Source: Bacillus sp. MM2020_4 (lineage in GTDB: Bacteria > Bacillota > Bacilli > Bacillales > Cytobacillaceae). Taken from it: a stretch of DNA of 57,753 nucleotides. Positions 24,970 through 33,212 of this stretch are shown here, one piece after another (the stretch's first letter is position 1; each line of letters begins with the position of its first letter). Both the position numbers and the translations under genes were made by a program. The stretch is taken from positions 1 through 57,753 of the forward strand of contig NZ_JAANMZ010000029.1 of the NCBI RefSeq assembly GCF_011250555.1. Reading direction: 5' to 3'. The notes beneath the pieces were generated by a model, which saw only the letters and a list, made by a program, of their open reading frames with translations, was not told the DNA's origin and did no database searches.

Positions 24970-26583
24970 CTAATTCTTTAGAGATTCTTCCCTTAACGCC
25001 CGCCTGAGGATTTTCCCAACACCGGTTTTTGGTAATTGATCACGAAATTCAACAATATGCGGTACTTTATAAGCCGCCATATTTTGCTTACAATAGTGGA
25101 TGATTTCCTGCTCTGTTGCACTTTTTCCAGCCTTTAAGACAACAACTGCTTTCACATCCTCTCCTCTGTACGGATCTGGAACACCAATACAAACGGCCTC
25201 CTGGACTGCCGGATGTTCGTATAAAACCTCTTCAATATCACGCGGATAAATATTGAAGCCGCTGGCAATAATTAAATCCTTTTTACGGTCAACAATATAG
25301 AGGTAGCCATCTTCATCCATTTTTGCAATGTCACCAGTGTAGAGCCAGCCATCACGAAGTGTATTTGCCGTCTCCTCCGGCAAATTCCAATACCCCTTCA
25401 TAATCTGCGGCCCCTTAATGATTACTTCACCAAGTTCACCAACAGAAACCTCTTTTGTACCCGTTGCTACATCCACTATTTTATATTCCGTGGATGGCAT
25501 CCCAATACCGACACTTCCTGGTTTCCGCTCCGCAAATGGAGGATTACAGTGTGTCGTAGGAGAAGCTTCCGATAACCCGTAGCCCTCTAATATTTTCGAA
25601 CCTGTTTTCCGTTCAAAGCTGCGAAGCAGTTCTACCGGCATCGGTGCTGATCCGCTGTTACACGTCTTTATACTATTAATGCCATACTGCTCCGCATGAG
25701 GGTGGCTGGTAATGGCGACATACATGGTTGGCACCCCAGGAAAAGTCGTTGGCTGTTCATTTTTTATCGTATTCAATACCTCTTCTAAATCAAATCGCGG
25801 CAGCATAATCGATTCAGCACCAATATAGATAGATAGATTCATACAAGAGGTCATCCCAAACACATGGAAGAGCGGAATAACAGTTAAACATTTCTCCTGG
25901 CCAAATTTCAAATCATCTTTAAAAAACTCATGACACTGGATCACATTTGCCAGAATATTGCGGTGAGTTAACATCGCCCCTTTTGATCTTCCAGTTGTAC
26001 CGCCTGTGTATTGAAGGACTGCCACATCATGCTCTGGTTCGAATTCAACTGGACGAGTTTTTCCATTTCCTTCAGTCAAAAAGCGATCAAAGCTCCGGTC
26101 CGGTTTGAAATCTTGACCAGTGGCTTGGAGGCTGACGACGATAATATTTTTCAAATTTGTTAGTGGCTGAACGGCTTTTACTCGTGGATAAAGGGCATCG
26201 AGGACCACAATTGTTTCGGCACCTGAATCCCCTAGAATATATTCAAGCTCCCGTTCAACTGACATCGGATTCACTTGGGTTACGATCCCCCCGGCTGACA
26301 GTATTCCGTAGTATGCAATGACGTATTGAGGACAATTAGGCAGCATAATCGCCACCCGGTCCCCCTTTTGAACCTGATTTTGCTGCAAAGCAGATGTAAA
26401 GGCGAACGCCAGTGATTGTAATTGTTCATAAGTAATCTTTTTTCCATAAAAAGATAAGGCATCTTTAGCAGGGTAAGTTGTGGCTGTTTCTTGAAGAATT
26501 TGTCCTAATGGTTTATTTGGAATGGTTACATTTGTTTCAATTGTTTCAGGATAATGCTCCAGCCATGCTCTCTTTTCACTCAT
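24970..26583 (-). CDS. Long-chain fatty-acid--CoA ligase family (AMP-forming)
   Basis: A 537-aa acyl-CoA synthetase of the ANL superfamily. ATP-binding P-loop YTGGTTGRSKGA, YGLSEASP, YTGDIAKMDEDGY and the C-terminal lysine motif PKTGVGKILRR are all present. It activates a carboxylic acid through an acyl-AMP to acyl-CoA, the entry step of the pathway encoded around it. Start ATG behind GGAGGGGAAATT. It probably forms an operon with the SDR gene 37 bases upstream. Chain-length preference cannot be told from sequence. Confidence 0.9.
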   Translation of the reverse strand: MSEKRAWLEHYPETIETNVTIPNKPLGQILQETATTYPAKDALSFYGKKITYEQLQSLAFAFTSALQQNQVQKGDRVAIMLPNCPQYVIAYYGILSAGGIVTQVNPMSVERELEYILGDSGAETIVVLDALYPRVKAVQPLTNLKNIIVVSLQATGQDFKPDRSFDRFLTEGNGKTRPVEFEPEHDVAVLQYTGGTTGRSKGAMLTHRNILANVIQCHEFFKDDLKFGQEKCLTVIPLFHVFGMTSCMNLSIYIGAESIMLPRFDLEEVLNTIKNEQPTTFPGVPTMYVAITSHPHAEQYGINSIKTCNSGSAPMPVELLRSFERKTGSKILEGYGLSEASPTTHCNPPFAERKPGSVGIGMPSTEYKIVDVATGTKEVSVGELGEVIIKGPQIMKGYWNLPEETANTLRDGWLYTGDIAKMDEDGYLYIVDRKKDLIIASGFNIYPRDIEEVLYEHPAVQEAVCIGVPDPYRGEDVKAVVVLKAGKSATEQEIIHYCKQNMAAYKVPHIVEFRDQLPKTGVGKILRRALREESLKN

Positions 26584-26620
26584 AATTTCCCCTCCAAAAT
26601 GTATGGTTCTAAACCATTCT

Positions 26621-27373
26621 CTAAAATGTTAGTCCGCCCCCATCAACGGAAAGAGTTGCTCCAGTGATAAACGAGGCTTCTTCAGATGCTAAAAATAAAA
26701 CAGCATTGGCTACTTCATTGGGTGTGCCAATTCTCCCCAATGCATTGGCACGTGAAATAATCGGCCATTTTCGTTCGTTTTGTTTCCAGTTATCGATAAT
26801 TTTCGTATCAATGACCCCGGGTGCAATCGCATTCACCCGAATATTGTGTTTCCCATATTCAAGAGCAGCATTTTGCGTTAACACAACCACTCCCGCTTTT
26901 GAGGCATTGTAAGCGGAAACATATTTCTGCCCTTTTAATCCCAACAAACTTGAGGTATTAATAATGGCCCCACCACCCGATTTGATTAATTCAGGGACAG
27001 CATACTTAATTCCTAGGAAAACACCCTTTAAGTTAATGTCGACGACACGATCCCATTCTTCCTCCAACAAATCAACACTTCTTACTTCGCTATTACCGAT
27101 TCCAGCATTGTTGAACATGATATGTAAGCCGCCATAGGTTTCTGTAGTCTTGTTAATTAGTTCTATTATCTGTTTTGAGTCCGATACGTCTGTTTTCACA
27201 AAAATTGCCTCTCCACCACTCTCTTGTATGAGGCTGACTGTTTCTTCTCCGGTAACAGAATCAACATCGGCAACTGTCACACATGCACCTTCCGATGCAA
27301 AACGAATGGCGGCTGCACGGCCAATTCCACCCCCTCCACCAGTTACTATGGAGGTTTTACCACTCAATTTCAT
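26621..27373 (-). CDS. Short-chain dehydrogenase/reductase
   Basis: A 250-aa classical SDR: cofactor motif TGGGGGIGRAA (residues about 10-20), NNAGIG, catalytic Ser in NTSSLLG and YNASK with the catalytic Tyr and Lys, plus the C-terminal ATLSVDGGG. It oxidises or reduces a hydroxyl group with NAD(P); in this cluster a 3-hydroxyacyl-CoA-type step is likely. The ATG at 27373 is preferred because GAGGG lies nine bases upstream; ATG codons at 27382 and 27406 are poorly spaced. A TetR-type operator lies 58 bases upstream. Confidence 0.87.
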   Translation of the reverse strand: MKLSGKTSIVTGGGGGIGRAAAIRFASEGACVTVADVDSVTGEETVSLIQESGGEAIFVKTDVSDSKQIIELINKTTETYGGLHIMFNNAGIGNSEVRSVDLLEEEWDRVVDINLKGVFLGIKYAVPELIKSGGGAIINTSSLLGLKGQKYVSAYNASKAGVVVLTQNAALEYGKHNIRVNAIAPGVIDTKIIDNWKQNERKWPIISRANALGRIGTPNEVANAVLFLASEEASFITGATLSVDGGGLTF

Positions 27374-27430
27374 AACCATCATCCCTCTTTCATAATAGTC
27401 AATCATCTAAGGCCTTTTACAATCCAAACT

Positions 27431-27448
27431 ATACTGACCAGTTAGTAT
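27431..27448. promoter_or_regulatory. TetR-type operator upstream of the SDR-ligase operon
   Basis: ATACTGACCAGTTAGTAT matches the palindrome at 24242-24261 in 15 of 18 aligned positions, and its arms pair with two mismatched pairs. It lies just ahead of the first gene of the second transcription unit of the acyl-CoA cluster, suggesting common control. Confidence 0.65.
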
Positions 27449-27546
27449 GTAATATGTACAATTATACCTCTTAGACTTACATATTCCTACCTTTTTCTAA
27501 ATATTCTAATAAATTTTTATTTCCTTTACCAGACTGTTTCTATAGT

Positions 27547-27741
27547 CTAAAATCTTCTGGTCGATTTTTTCTGTTTATTCATTATTTCATACGATTTTTC
27601 AATAATATCTGTTAAGACGTCACCTTTATAAATTCTGCCAAGCTTAATTCCTTGTTGATAATACTCGACAATTTCATCTAGCATTAGGGAGGTTTCTTTC
27701 GTAATTCTTACATTTAATTGAATTCTTTCATTTTCAGACAT
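27547..27741 (-). CDS. Ribbon-helix-helix-like small protein
   Basis: A 64-aa protein. The N-terminal strand ERIQLNVRITKETSLML followed by DEIVEYYQQGIKLGRIYKGDVLTDII fits the Arc/CopG ribbon-helix-helix pattern, with a basic tail KKSTRRF. Such proteins bind DNA as dimers and often repress their own gene. No toxin or plasmid gene is adjacent. It is isolated between the acyl-CoA cluster and an alpha/beta hydrolase. Confidence 0.65.
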   Translation of the reverse strand: MSENERIQLNVRITKETSLMLDEIVEYYQQGIKLGRIYKGDVLTDIIEKSYEIMNKQKKSTRRF

Positions 27742-27846
27742 GATTAGATACCCCTATCTACTTATTAGCATAGTGCTAGCAAGTAACTATTTATTTGTTA
27801 TTTATTGCTACTATACTATAATTCTACATTTTTTTCATTCGAAAAA

Positions 27847-27880
27847 TAAAAAATTGGCTATCGTGTCGACAGCCAATTTT
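27847..27880 (-). terminator. Intrinsic terminator after the alpha/beta hydrolase
   Basis: Arms AAAATTGGCT and AGCCAATTTT are perfectly complementary, and the minus strand continues in a U-rich run, 13 bases past the hydrolase stop. Confidence 0.8.
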
Positions 27881-27892
27881 ATGAACCGTTTA

Positions 27893-28870
27893 TTAGAGGA
27901 TTACCTTCATCTTAGGAAGATTTATTACAAAGTAATTTTGAAGCCAAGTCTCGAGCAGCTGGACTAACTCCGGATGAATAGGCAAGTTTCCTTCCGCTAT
28001 AATATCTTTTTTCGCTGTTAATATTGTGGAGGGGATTGTTTCCATTTTACATGCATGCCCCATATTTTCGACAATATGATACTGGGCATCGCCCTTTACA
28101 TACATTGGCAAATCTTTCAATACTTCTGGATTTGCCTGTATATCCCTTGCTCCTGTAATGGCAAGGACAGGACAGGTAACCTTTGCCAAATCCTCTCTCA
28201 CATTATAGCTAAAATGTTCCCGCAACCACTTTGCATTTATTTTGACAAAACTCATCCTTATGACATCACTGGTGGAGTTTACTATCTTTTCAATTGATTT
28301 TTGCGCTTGTTTTTCTATCTTTTTGTGCGCCCCTACTAAGCGAAGGAACATGCCTTGAAATCCTTTGGCATTCAAAATGTCTTGTGTGCCAATATCTCTT
28401 TGCCTTTTCATTGCTTCACTTAGATTTTCCACAGCCCCGGCCAGCAGGATTAGCCCTCCTAGTTCTTCCCTTGCAGCTAATGCCGTTCCAATCATTGCTC
28501 CTTCACTATGACCTAAAACAATGACCTTTTTATGATCCACCTCGGGAAGGCTTTTTAAAAATTGAACGGCGGCCTGTGCGTCATCGACTAAATCCCATAA
28601 TCCAGTTGTTAAATAATCTCCTTCACTACCTGCCACGCCGCGTTTATCATATCTCAAATTAATAAAGCCAATAGATGTTAAAAACTCGGCTAATTGGCGG
28701 TACAGCTTCACATCCAGTTTCTTATTAACTTTGCCATTTCGATCCAATTTTCCTGTCCCAGGGATGATAAGAATAGCTGGCAATTTTTCGGACCGAACCT
28801 CTGGTTGACTAAGAGTCCCCTTAAGTGCAACTTTGCTTTGAATCATTACTTCTTTTTCGATCGATTTCAT
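27893..28870 (-). CDS. Alpha/beta hydrolase (serine hydrolase)
   Basis: A 325-aa soluble alpha/beta hydrolase with oxyanion region IPGTGKLDRNG, the RYDKRGVAGSEGDY block common to this group, nucleophile elbow GHSEGA, a late Asp in ITGARDIQ and the catalytic His in NMGHACKM. It would hydrolyse an ester or peptide bond; the substrate is unknown. There is no signal peptide. It is transcribed alone, ending at its own terminator. Confidence 0.85.
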   Translation of the reverse strand: MKSIEKEVMIQSKVALKGTLSQPEVRSEKLPAILIIPGTGKLDRNGKVNKKLDVKLYRQLAEFLTSIGFINLRYDKRGVAGSEGDYLTTGLWDLVDDAQAAVQFLKSLPEVDHKKVIVLGHSEGAMIGTALAAREELGGLILLAGAVENLSEAMKRQRDIGTQDILNAKGFQGMFLRLVGAHKKIEKQAQKSIEKIVNSTSDVIRMSFVKINAKWLREHFSYNVREDLAKVTCPVLAITGARDIQANPEVLKDLPMYVKGDAQYHIVENMGHACKMETIPSTILTAKKDIIAEGNLPIHPELVQLLETWLQNYFVINLPKMKVIL

Positions 28871-29015
28871 TTAATATCCCCCTTATTGTTCAATCTCTCC
28901 TCTTTAATAATTGTAAAGGGCAAATTGGAAAATTTTAAAAAGTAATTTGTTCTTAAGAATGGTACATGAAATGGTAAATTACTTCAAATATTAGAACGAG
29001 GAGGGGTGCGAACAG

Positions 29016-29897
29016 ATGATTTTACCTTGGATTTTCGGACTATTACTTACGGCTCAACAAATACATACTCCAGATCATTTAGTCATTACAAAAGACGGCA
29101 CCAATGTCACCTATATCGATCGTATGGATTTTTCTTTTCCATATACAGATTTGCCGATTATCGATTCCAACAAGTTCAATCAATTATTAGACCAGCTAGA
29201 CAAACAATTTTCCACAGCGCCTACTGATGCTAGCCTAGATTCAGCTGGTAATATCCTATCGGAACAAGTTGGTTACCAGGTCCATCGTCAAGCCTTTACT
29301 GAACAATTCTATGCTTATTTTTTTTCACATAGACAGGGAAAATTAGAAATTCCCATGCAGCCCGTTTATCCAAAAGTGGATAGCGAGTTACTCGGGGATA
29401 TTCGAAGCATGCGGATTGGACGATATGTCACCACTTTTAATTCTAGCAATAAAAAACGCACTACTAATATTAAATTGGCAACGGCGGCCATTAACAATTA
29501 TGTCGTCTTTCCGGGCGAAACATTTTCATTTAACAAAGTGGTCGGGAAACGGACGGCTACAAAAGGGTATTTAAAGGCTAAAGTAATTGTTAGAGGTGAA
29601 TTTTCAGAAGACATTGGCGGCGGAATATGTCAGGTATCCTCAACCCTTTTTAATGCAGTAGATAATGCCGGGCTAAAGATTGTCCAGCGGTTCTCCCATA
29701 GTAGAAAGGTTCCCTATATTCCCCCTGGCAGGGATGCAACTGTAAGCTGGTACGGACCCGATTTTGTATTTAAAAATATATATTCCCAACCGGTATTAAT
29801 TCGGGCAAATACGCTTGGAAATATGCTAGTTATTAAACTGTATTCTTCAGAAAGTATACAGTACATACCAAGAAGAATTCCCGAAGCACCTTATTAA
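29016..29897 (+). CDS. VanW family protein, probably exported
   Basis: A 293-aa protein with a short N-terminal hydrophobic segment (ILPWIFGLLLTA) and a C-terminal VanW domain (about 130-280): FNSSNKKRTTNI, VFPGETFSFNKVVGKRT, GEFSEDIGGGICQVSSTLFNA and VSWYGPDFVFKN. VanW domains occur in cell-envelope proteins and some vancomycin resistance clusters; their activity is unknown, and nothing here indicates resistance. Start ATG behind GGAGGGG. Confidence 0.82.
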   Translation: MILPWIFGLLLTAQQIHTPDHLVITKDGTNVTYIDRMDFSFPYTDLPIIDSNKFNQLLDQLDKQFSTAPTDASLDSAGNILSEQVGYQVHRQAFTEQFYAYFFSHRQGKLEIPMQPVYPKVDSELLGDIRSMRIGRYVTTFNSSNKKRTTNIKLATAAINNYVVFPGETFSFNKVVGKRTATKGYLKAKVIVRGEFSEDIGGGICQVSSTLFNAVDNAGLKIVQRFSHSRKVPYIPPGRDATVSWYGPDFVFKNIYSQPVLIRANTLGNMLVIKLYSSESIQYIPRRIPEAPY

Positions 29898-29946
29898 GAA
29901 ATGCACTAGGGCGCTAGAGCTAGATACTTCTCATATACTTATCGTT

Positions 29947-29975
29947 AAAAAAAAGTCCGCGATTGCGGACTTTTT
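29947..29975. terminator. Bidirectional intrinsic terminator
   Basis: AAAAAGTCCGC and GCGGACTTTTT pair perfectly around GATT, between the convergent VanW gene and the 88-aa gene, serving both. Confidence 0.85.
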
Positions 29976-30242
29976 CTAACGATCATTTTGTAAGGCGCTT
30001 TCCATTAATTCCTCAGAGAATTCGGTCAGGGCGGCATTGTTCATCAAATTAAGATTTGTCTTTGGTGAAAAGTTTTTGACTACATTTTGAAAAGGAAGTG
30101 CAATATCTTTACGCTTCCCTTTTGTCGCGCCAAAAACGGCGGCACTAACGCCAATGCCTAAGAGTGATGCCCATAAAGCACCCTTGCTTTTTCGTTTAGG
30201 TGCAAACAACTTGAAAAACGGCTGCTTTCTTATGCTTTTCAT
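29976..30242 (-). CDS. Hypothetical small protein with one hydrophobic segment (88 aa)
   Basis: An 88-aa protein: basic N-terminus, a glycine/alanine-rich hydrophobic segment GALWASLLGIGVSAAVFGA (about 21-39), then a hydrophilic tail. Likely a single-pass membrane protein with a cytoplasmic basic start. AAAGGAGTG precedes the ATG. No family is recognised with confidence. Confidence 0.6.
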   Translation of the reverse strand: MKSIRKQPFFKLFAPKRKSKGALWASLLGIGVSAAVFGATKGKRKDIALPFQNVVKNFSPKTNLNLMNNAALTEFSEELMESALQNDR

Positions 30243-30490
30243 TTCAGCACTCCTTTTGTTTATGGTATGGAGGTTGTCATAACCCTTCCATTAGCTTAAT
30301 TTGTGCATCTTGATGAAGAATATGTTTAGGAAACCATGCATACATTGTAAATTGTTGGATGAGGACTTTTTGTCTTTTTGTTTACATAATAATATTATAT
30401 TAACCACCGCTTAAGTGTTTTATTTTCAGGAAAGCACCTATTTCCGCTTTATTACATACAATGCAAAAAAGTAGATTTGAGGTGGTGTCT

Positions 30491-31201
30491 ATGGGAGGTC
30501 TAACCTATTTTGATTTCTTGGCGAAGTTTGGCGTTGGCGGTGCCCATCCTGGTGGTATACTATTGACGCAAAATATTCTTTCAAGTGAAAATATCTCCAA
30601 AAACTCCCATGTTTTAGATGCAGGCTGCGGCACAGGACAAACAGCGGCATATTTGCACCAACAATATAAAGCGAAAGTCTGTGGATTGGAAATAAATCCA
30701 ATCATGGTCGAAAAAGCGAGAGACCGCTTTCAGACACTACAACTTCCCATCCAATTAATCCACGGATCAATTGAAGAAATTCCATTTGACGATCATACCT
30801 TTGATTTTATCTTATCTGAGTCTGTTTTAGCATTTGTTGATAAACCTAAGGCCCTTAGGGAATTTCATCGCGTACTAAAAAAAGGCGGCCGTTTAATTGC
30901 CAACGAAATGACGATTAACAAGAAACTTAATCCGCAAGAAGAAGCAGAAATAATGAACTTTTACGCAGTTGATTCCTTATTAATGGAAGAAGATTGGAAC
31001 CGCTTATTACAAGAAGTTGGTTTTCAAAACATTGAAATTAAGGCACAAAACCCAGCTCTCAGTAATGGGAACCATGCCCCGGAATTTAATTTTTCAAAAG
31101 ATTTTGAACCTGAGCTTTTTCATATCTTGAATGAGCATGGAAATATTGTCTTGAAATATCAGGATATTTTAAGCTATCGGGTCATCACTGTGTCAAAATA
31201 A
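30491..31201 (+). CDS. Class I SAM-dependent methyltransferase
   Basis: A 236-aa methyltransferase. Motif I VLDAGCGTGQTAAYL, post-I VCGLEINPIMVEKA, motif II region IPFDDHTFDFIL and LKKGGRLIANE are clear; the N-terminal FDFLAKFGVGGAHPGG is shared by a group of Bacillus methyltransferases of unknown substrate. The ATG at 30491 has GAGGTGG nine bases upstream and is preferred over 30461. It is followed by a strong terminator. Confidence 0.85.
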   Translation: MGGLTYFDFLAKFGVGGAHPGGILLTQNILSSENISKNSHVLDAGCGTGQTAAYLHQQYKAKVCGLEINPIMVEKARDRFQTLQLPIQLIHGSIEEIPFDDHTFDFILSESVLAFVDKPKALREFHRVLKKGGRLIANEMTINKKLNPQEEAEIMNFYAVDSLLMEEDWNRLLQEVGFQNIEIKAQNPALSNGNHAPEFNFSKDFEPELFHILNEHGNIVLKYQDILSYRVITVSK

Positions 31202-31204
31202 TCG

Positions 31205-31239
31205 AAAGCCCTTTTTTCTGTGGGAAAAAGGGCCTTTTC
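31205..31239 (+). terminator. Intrinsic terminator after the methyltransferase
   Basis: AAAGCCCTTTTTTC pairs with GGGAAAAAGGGCCTTTT, leaving a U-rich 3' end, immediately after the stop codon. Confidence 0.75.
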
Positions 31240-31373
31240 ATTAGGAAACCTCCATACATACTATGCCAAATAAATTTCCTTTTAATATGGACAAGGCTTG
31301 GGTTATAGCCTTTACATTCCACCAATTCCTTACATATTTTATAGCAAGTCCATTTTTAAAGGAGGAAGTTGAA

Positions 31374-31622
31374 GTGCAGTTAAATTATGAACAGGCACGT
31401 CATTTAGAAGGTAAAATGATTCAGTATAAAAATGAGTCTGGAGAATTGGTGGTTGGGAGAGTAGCTAAGGTCAAAAAGGAAGGCCTCGAAATTGAAGAGT
31501 TTTCTTCTTCCCACTCTTCTGATGGTTTCGGATTTGGCTTTTGGGGACCACGGCCATTTTTTAGACCTCCTGTTTTTGTCCCGTTCGTTGGATTTGGTTT
31601 TGCTCCGTTCTTCTTTTTCTAA
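31374..31622 (+). CDS. Hypothetical protein with Phe/Pro/Gly-rich tail (82 aa)
   Basis: With the GTG at 31374, eight bases after AAAGGAGG, the product has 82 aa. Residues 1-43 form a small hydrophilic domain (YEQARHLEGKMIQYKNE, GRVAKVKKEGLEI). The C-terminal 35 residues are made almost only of Phe, Gly, Pro and Val. The longer frame from 31263 has no ribosome site. Such tails occur in Bacillus coat-associated or cell-surface proteins, but no function is known. Confidence 0.55.
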   Translation: MQLNYEQARHLEGKMIQYKNESGELVVGRVAKVKKEGLEIEEFSSSHSSDGFGFGFWGPRPFFRPPVFVPFVGFGFAPFFFF

Positions 31623-31728
31623 GCAAAAATTGGGTAAGTACTTTGTACTTACTCATTTTTTTATTACAACTTTCATGTATATTTGTACCATCACATCAAA
31701 AAATAAAGGCTGAAAGGATGATGTGAAA

Positions 31729-31980
31729 ATGGATCAGACTCTGAGATATTTAAGAGAAACATTATCAAATTATACAGAAGATTATGCAGAGGGTCGGCAT
31801 CTATACATGAAACTATCGGAGGGCGCTTATGCATCGGAAGCTTCCTTTGTACGAGATTTAGGTCAGAAAGAAATATATTTTTTAAATCGGATGCTGCCTA
31901 AAGAAATTAATTACGCAAAAGAAGAACAAGATGAGAAGAGAGCACATGAACTTAATGAGGTTTTTGAGCTGCTATTTTAA
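31729..31980 (+). CDS. csgA: Sigma-G-dependent sporulation protein CsgA
   Basis: A protein of 83 aa, closely similar over its whole length to B. subtilis CsgA (82 aa): DQTLRYLRETLSN at the start, FVRDLGQKE, FLNRMLPKEI, and KRAHELNEVFELL at the end. CsgA is a small acid-soluble protein made in the forespore. The ATG at 31729 matches the CsgA start; the GTG at 31723 is closer to AAAGGAT and also possible. Ends in a strong terminator. Confidence 0.85.
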   Translation: MDQTLRYLRETLSNYTEDYAEGRHLYMKLSEGAYASEASFVRDLGQKEIYFLNRMLPKEINYAKEEQDEKRAHELNEVFELLF

Positions 31981-31987
31981 AGAATTG

Positions 31988-32020
31988 AAAAAGATGGCAG
32001 AATTCTCTGTCATCTTTTTT
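31988..32020 (+). terminator. Intrinsic terminator after csgA
   Basis: AAAGATGGCAGA pairs with TCTGTCATCTTT (one mismatch-type G-U) around ATTC and is followed by Ts. Confidence 0.8.
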
Positions 32021-32210
32021 GGAAATATCTTATTATTCGCAAAACTATTTCCTAGGTAAGCGCAGAGTCCGACAAAACACGATTCGCCCAAATGACTCTA
32101 TTCCCTATTAAACGACACAATCTACAGAAAACTAACAATCATTAACCAGGATTTTTTCATCAAATTGCCTAATACCGACAATTGTTTTAGTTCGTCATTT
32201 TATACTATTT

Positions 32211-33128
32211 CTAATGAATGTCTTTTTTCTTAAACCGTCCACCACGAACTTCAGCGATATCAGCAACCGCTAAAAAGGCGCTATCATCACTTTCGGTAAC
32301 AATTTCCTTTAATTTTGCTTCCTCAAGACGATTGATGACACAAAAGATAACTTTTTTATCGTCACCTGAATAGGCTCCCTCGCCATTAATGTAAGTAACA
32401 CCACGGCCTAAGCGATTCATAATGGCATCACCAATTTGTCTGGCATTATCGCTAATGATCCACACCGATTTGGATTCATCAAGTCCAGTAATCGTAACGT
32501 CAATCGTTTTGTAAGCAACAAAATAAGCAATGAGCGAATACATCGCCCGATCCCATGAAAACACAAACCCGGCACAACCAAGGATGAAGAGATTAAAGAA
32601 CATAATAATTTCCCCGACTGAAAAAGGAAGTTTATTATTAAAGAGAATGGCTAGTATTTCAGTACCATCAAGTGAACCCCCGTACCTAATGACCAGACCA
32701 ACCCCAATGCCAAGAACAATTCCCCCAAAAACAGTAGCAAGAAGGATATCTTGAGTAAACGCCGGAACCGGATGAAGCAGCGTGGTACCAATTGAAAGAA
32801 TAATGATGCCATATAGAGTGGATAAAGCGAAGGTCTTTCCAATCTGTTTGTAGCCAATAAAGAAAAAAGGAATATTTAAAATGAAAAGGAAAATACCTAG
32901 TTTCCATCCGGTTAGATAAGAAAGCATAATGGAAATACCTGTAATCCCGCCATCAATAACATTATTCGGAACGAGGAAGATTTCAAGCCCCACGGACATT
33001 AAAATGGCACCTATGGTGATTAACAATATTCGTTGAAAGATTTTTCTTTTAGTCAATCGACGATGTTGAATATTTGCCAATATGGCTTCTTGCTGCTCGG
33101 TTAAACTCATTTCTTGAAATTCTGTCAT
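32211..33128 (-). CDS. YitT family membrane protein with DUF2179 domain
   Basis: A 305-aa YitT paralogue with a 40-residue hydrophilic N-terminal extension, about six hydrophobic segments (family patterns EIFLVPNNVIDGGITG and IRYGGSLDGTEI) and a C-terminal DUF2179 domain (about 215-300, with RGVTYINGEGAYSGDDKKV). Start ATG behind AAAGGGG. The family function is unsettled. Its downstream side is free of genes for about 190 bases. It is the third of four YitT genes in the window; here the residue after the SLDG pair is Thr-Glu rather than Gly-Asp. Confidence 0.87.
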   Translation of the reverse strand: MTEFQEMSLTEQQEAILANIQHRRLTKRKIFQRILLITIGAILMSVGLEIFLVPNNVIDGGITGISIMLSYLTGWKLGIFLFILNIPFFFIGYKQIGKTFALSTLYGIIILSIGTTLLHPVPAFTQDILLATVFGGIVLGIGVGLVIRYGGSLDGTEILAILFNNKLPFSVGEIIMFFNLFILGCAGFVFSWDRAMYSLIAYFVAYKTIDVTITGLDESKSVWIISDNARQIGDAIMNRLGRGVTYINGEGAYSGDDKKVIFCVINRLEEAKLKEIVTESDDSAFLAVADIAEVRGGRFKKKDIH

Positions 33129-33212
33129 TATCTTGCCCCTTTCAAAAGTAATTTCCTATATTTATTATAACGAAATGAAAGTGTTATTAATATTTATATG
33201 CTTTTTTTAACT

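Noticed and set aside
29016..29897. Vancomycin resistance from the VanW-family gene
   Set aside because: VanW domains are common in Firmicutes; no vanH, vanA, vanX or vanRS genes are present.
31263..31373. N-terminal extension of the Phe-rich tail protein
   Set aside because: No ribosome site at 31263, while the GTG at 31374 has a strong one.
32030..32210. Possible Spo0A box (TTTTGTCGGA, minus strand, near 32070)
   Set aside because: One mismatch from consensus at a key position and no gene is suitably placed downstream.
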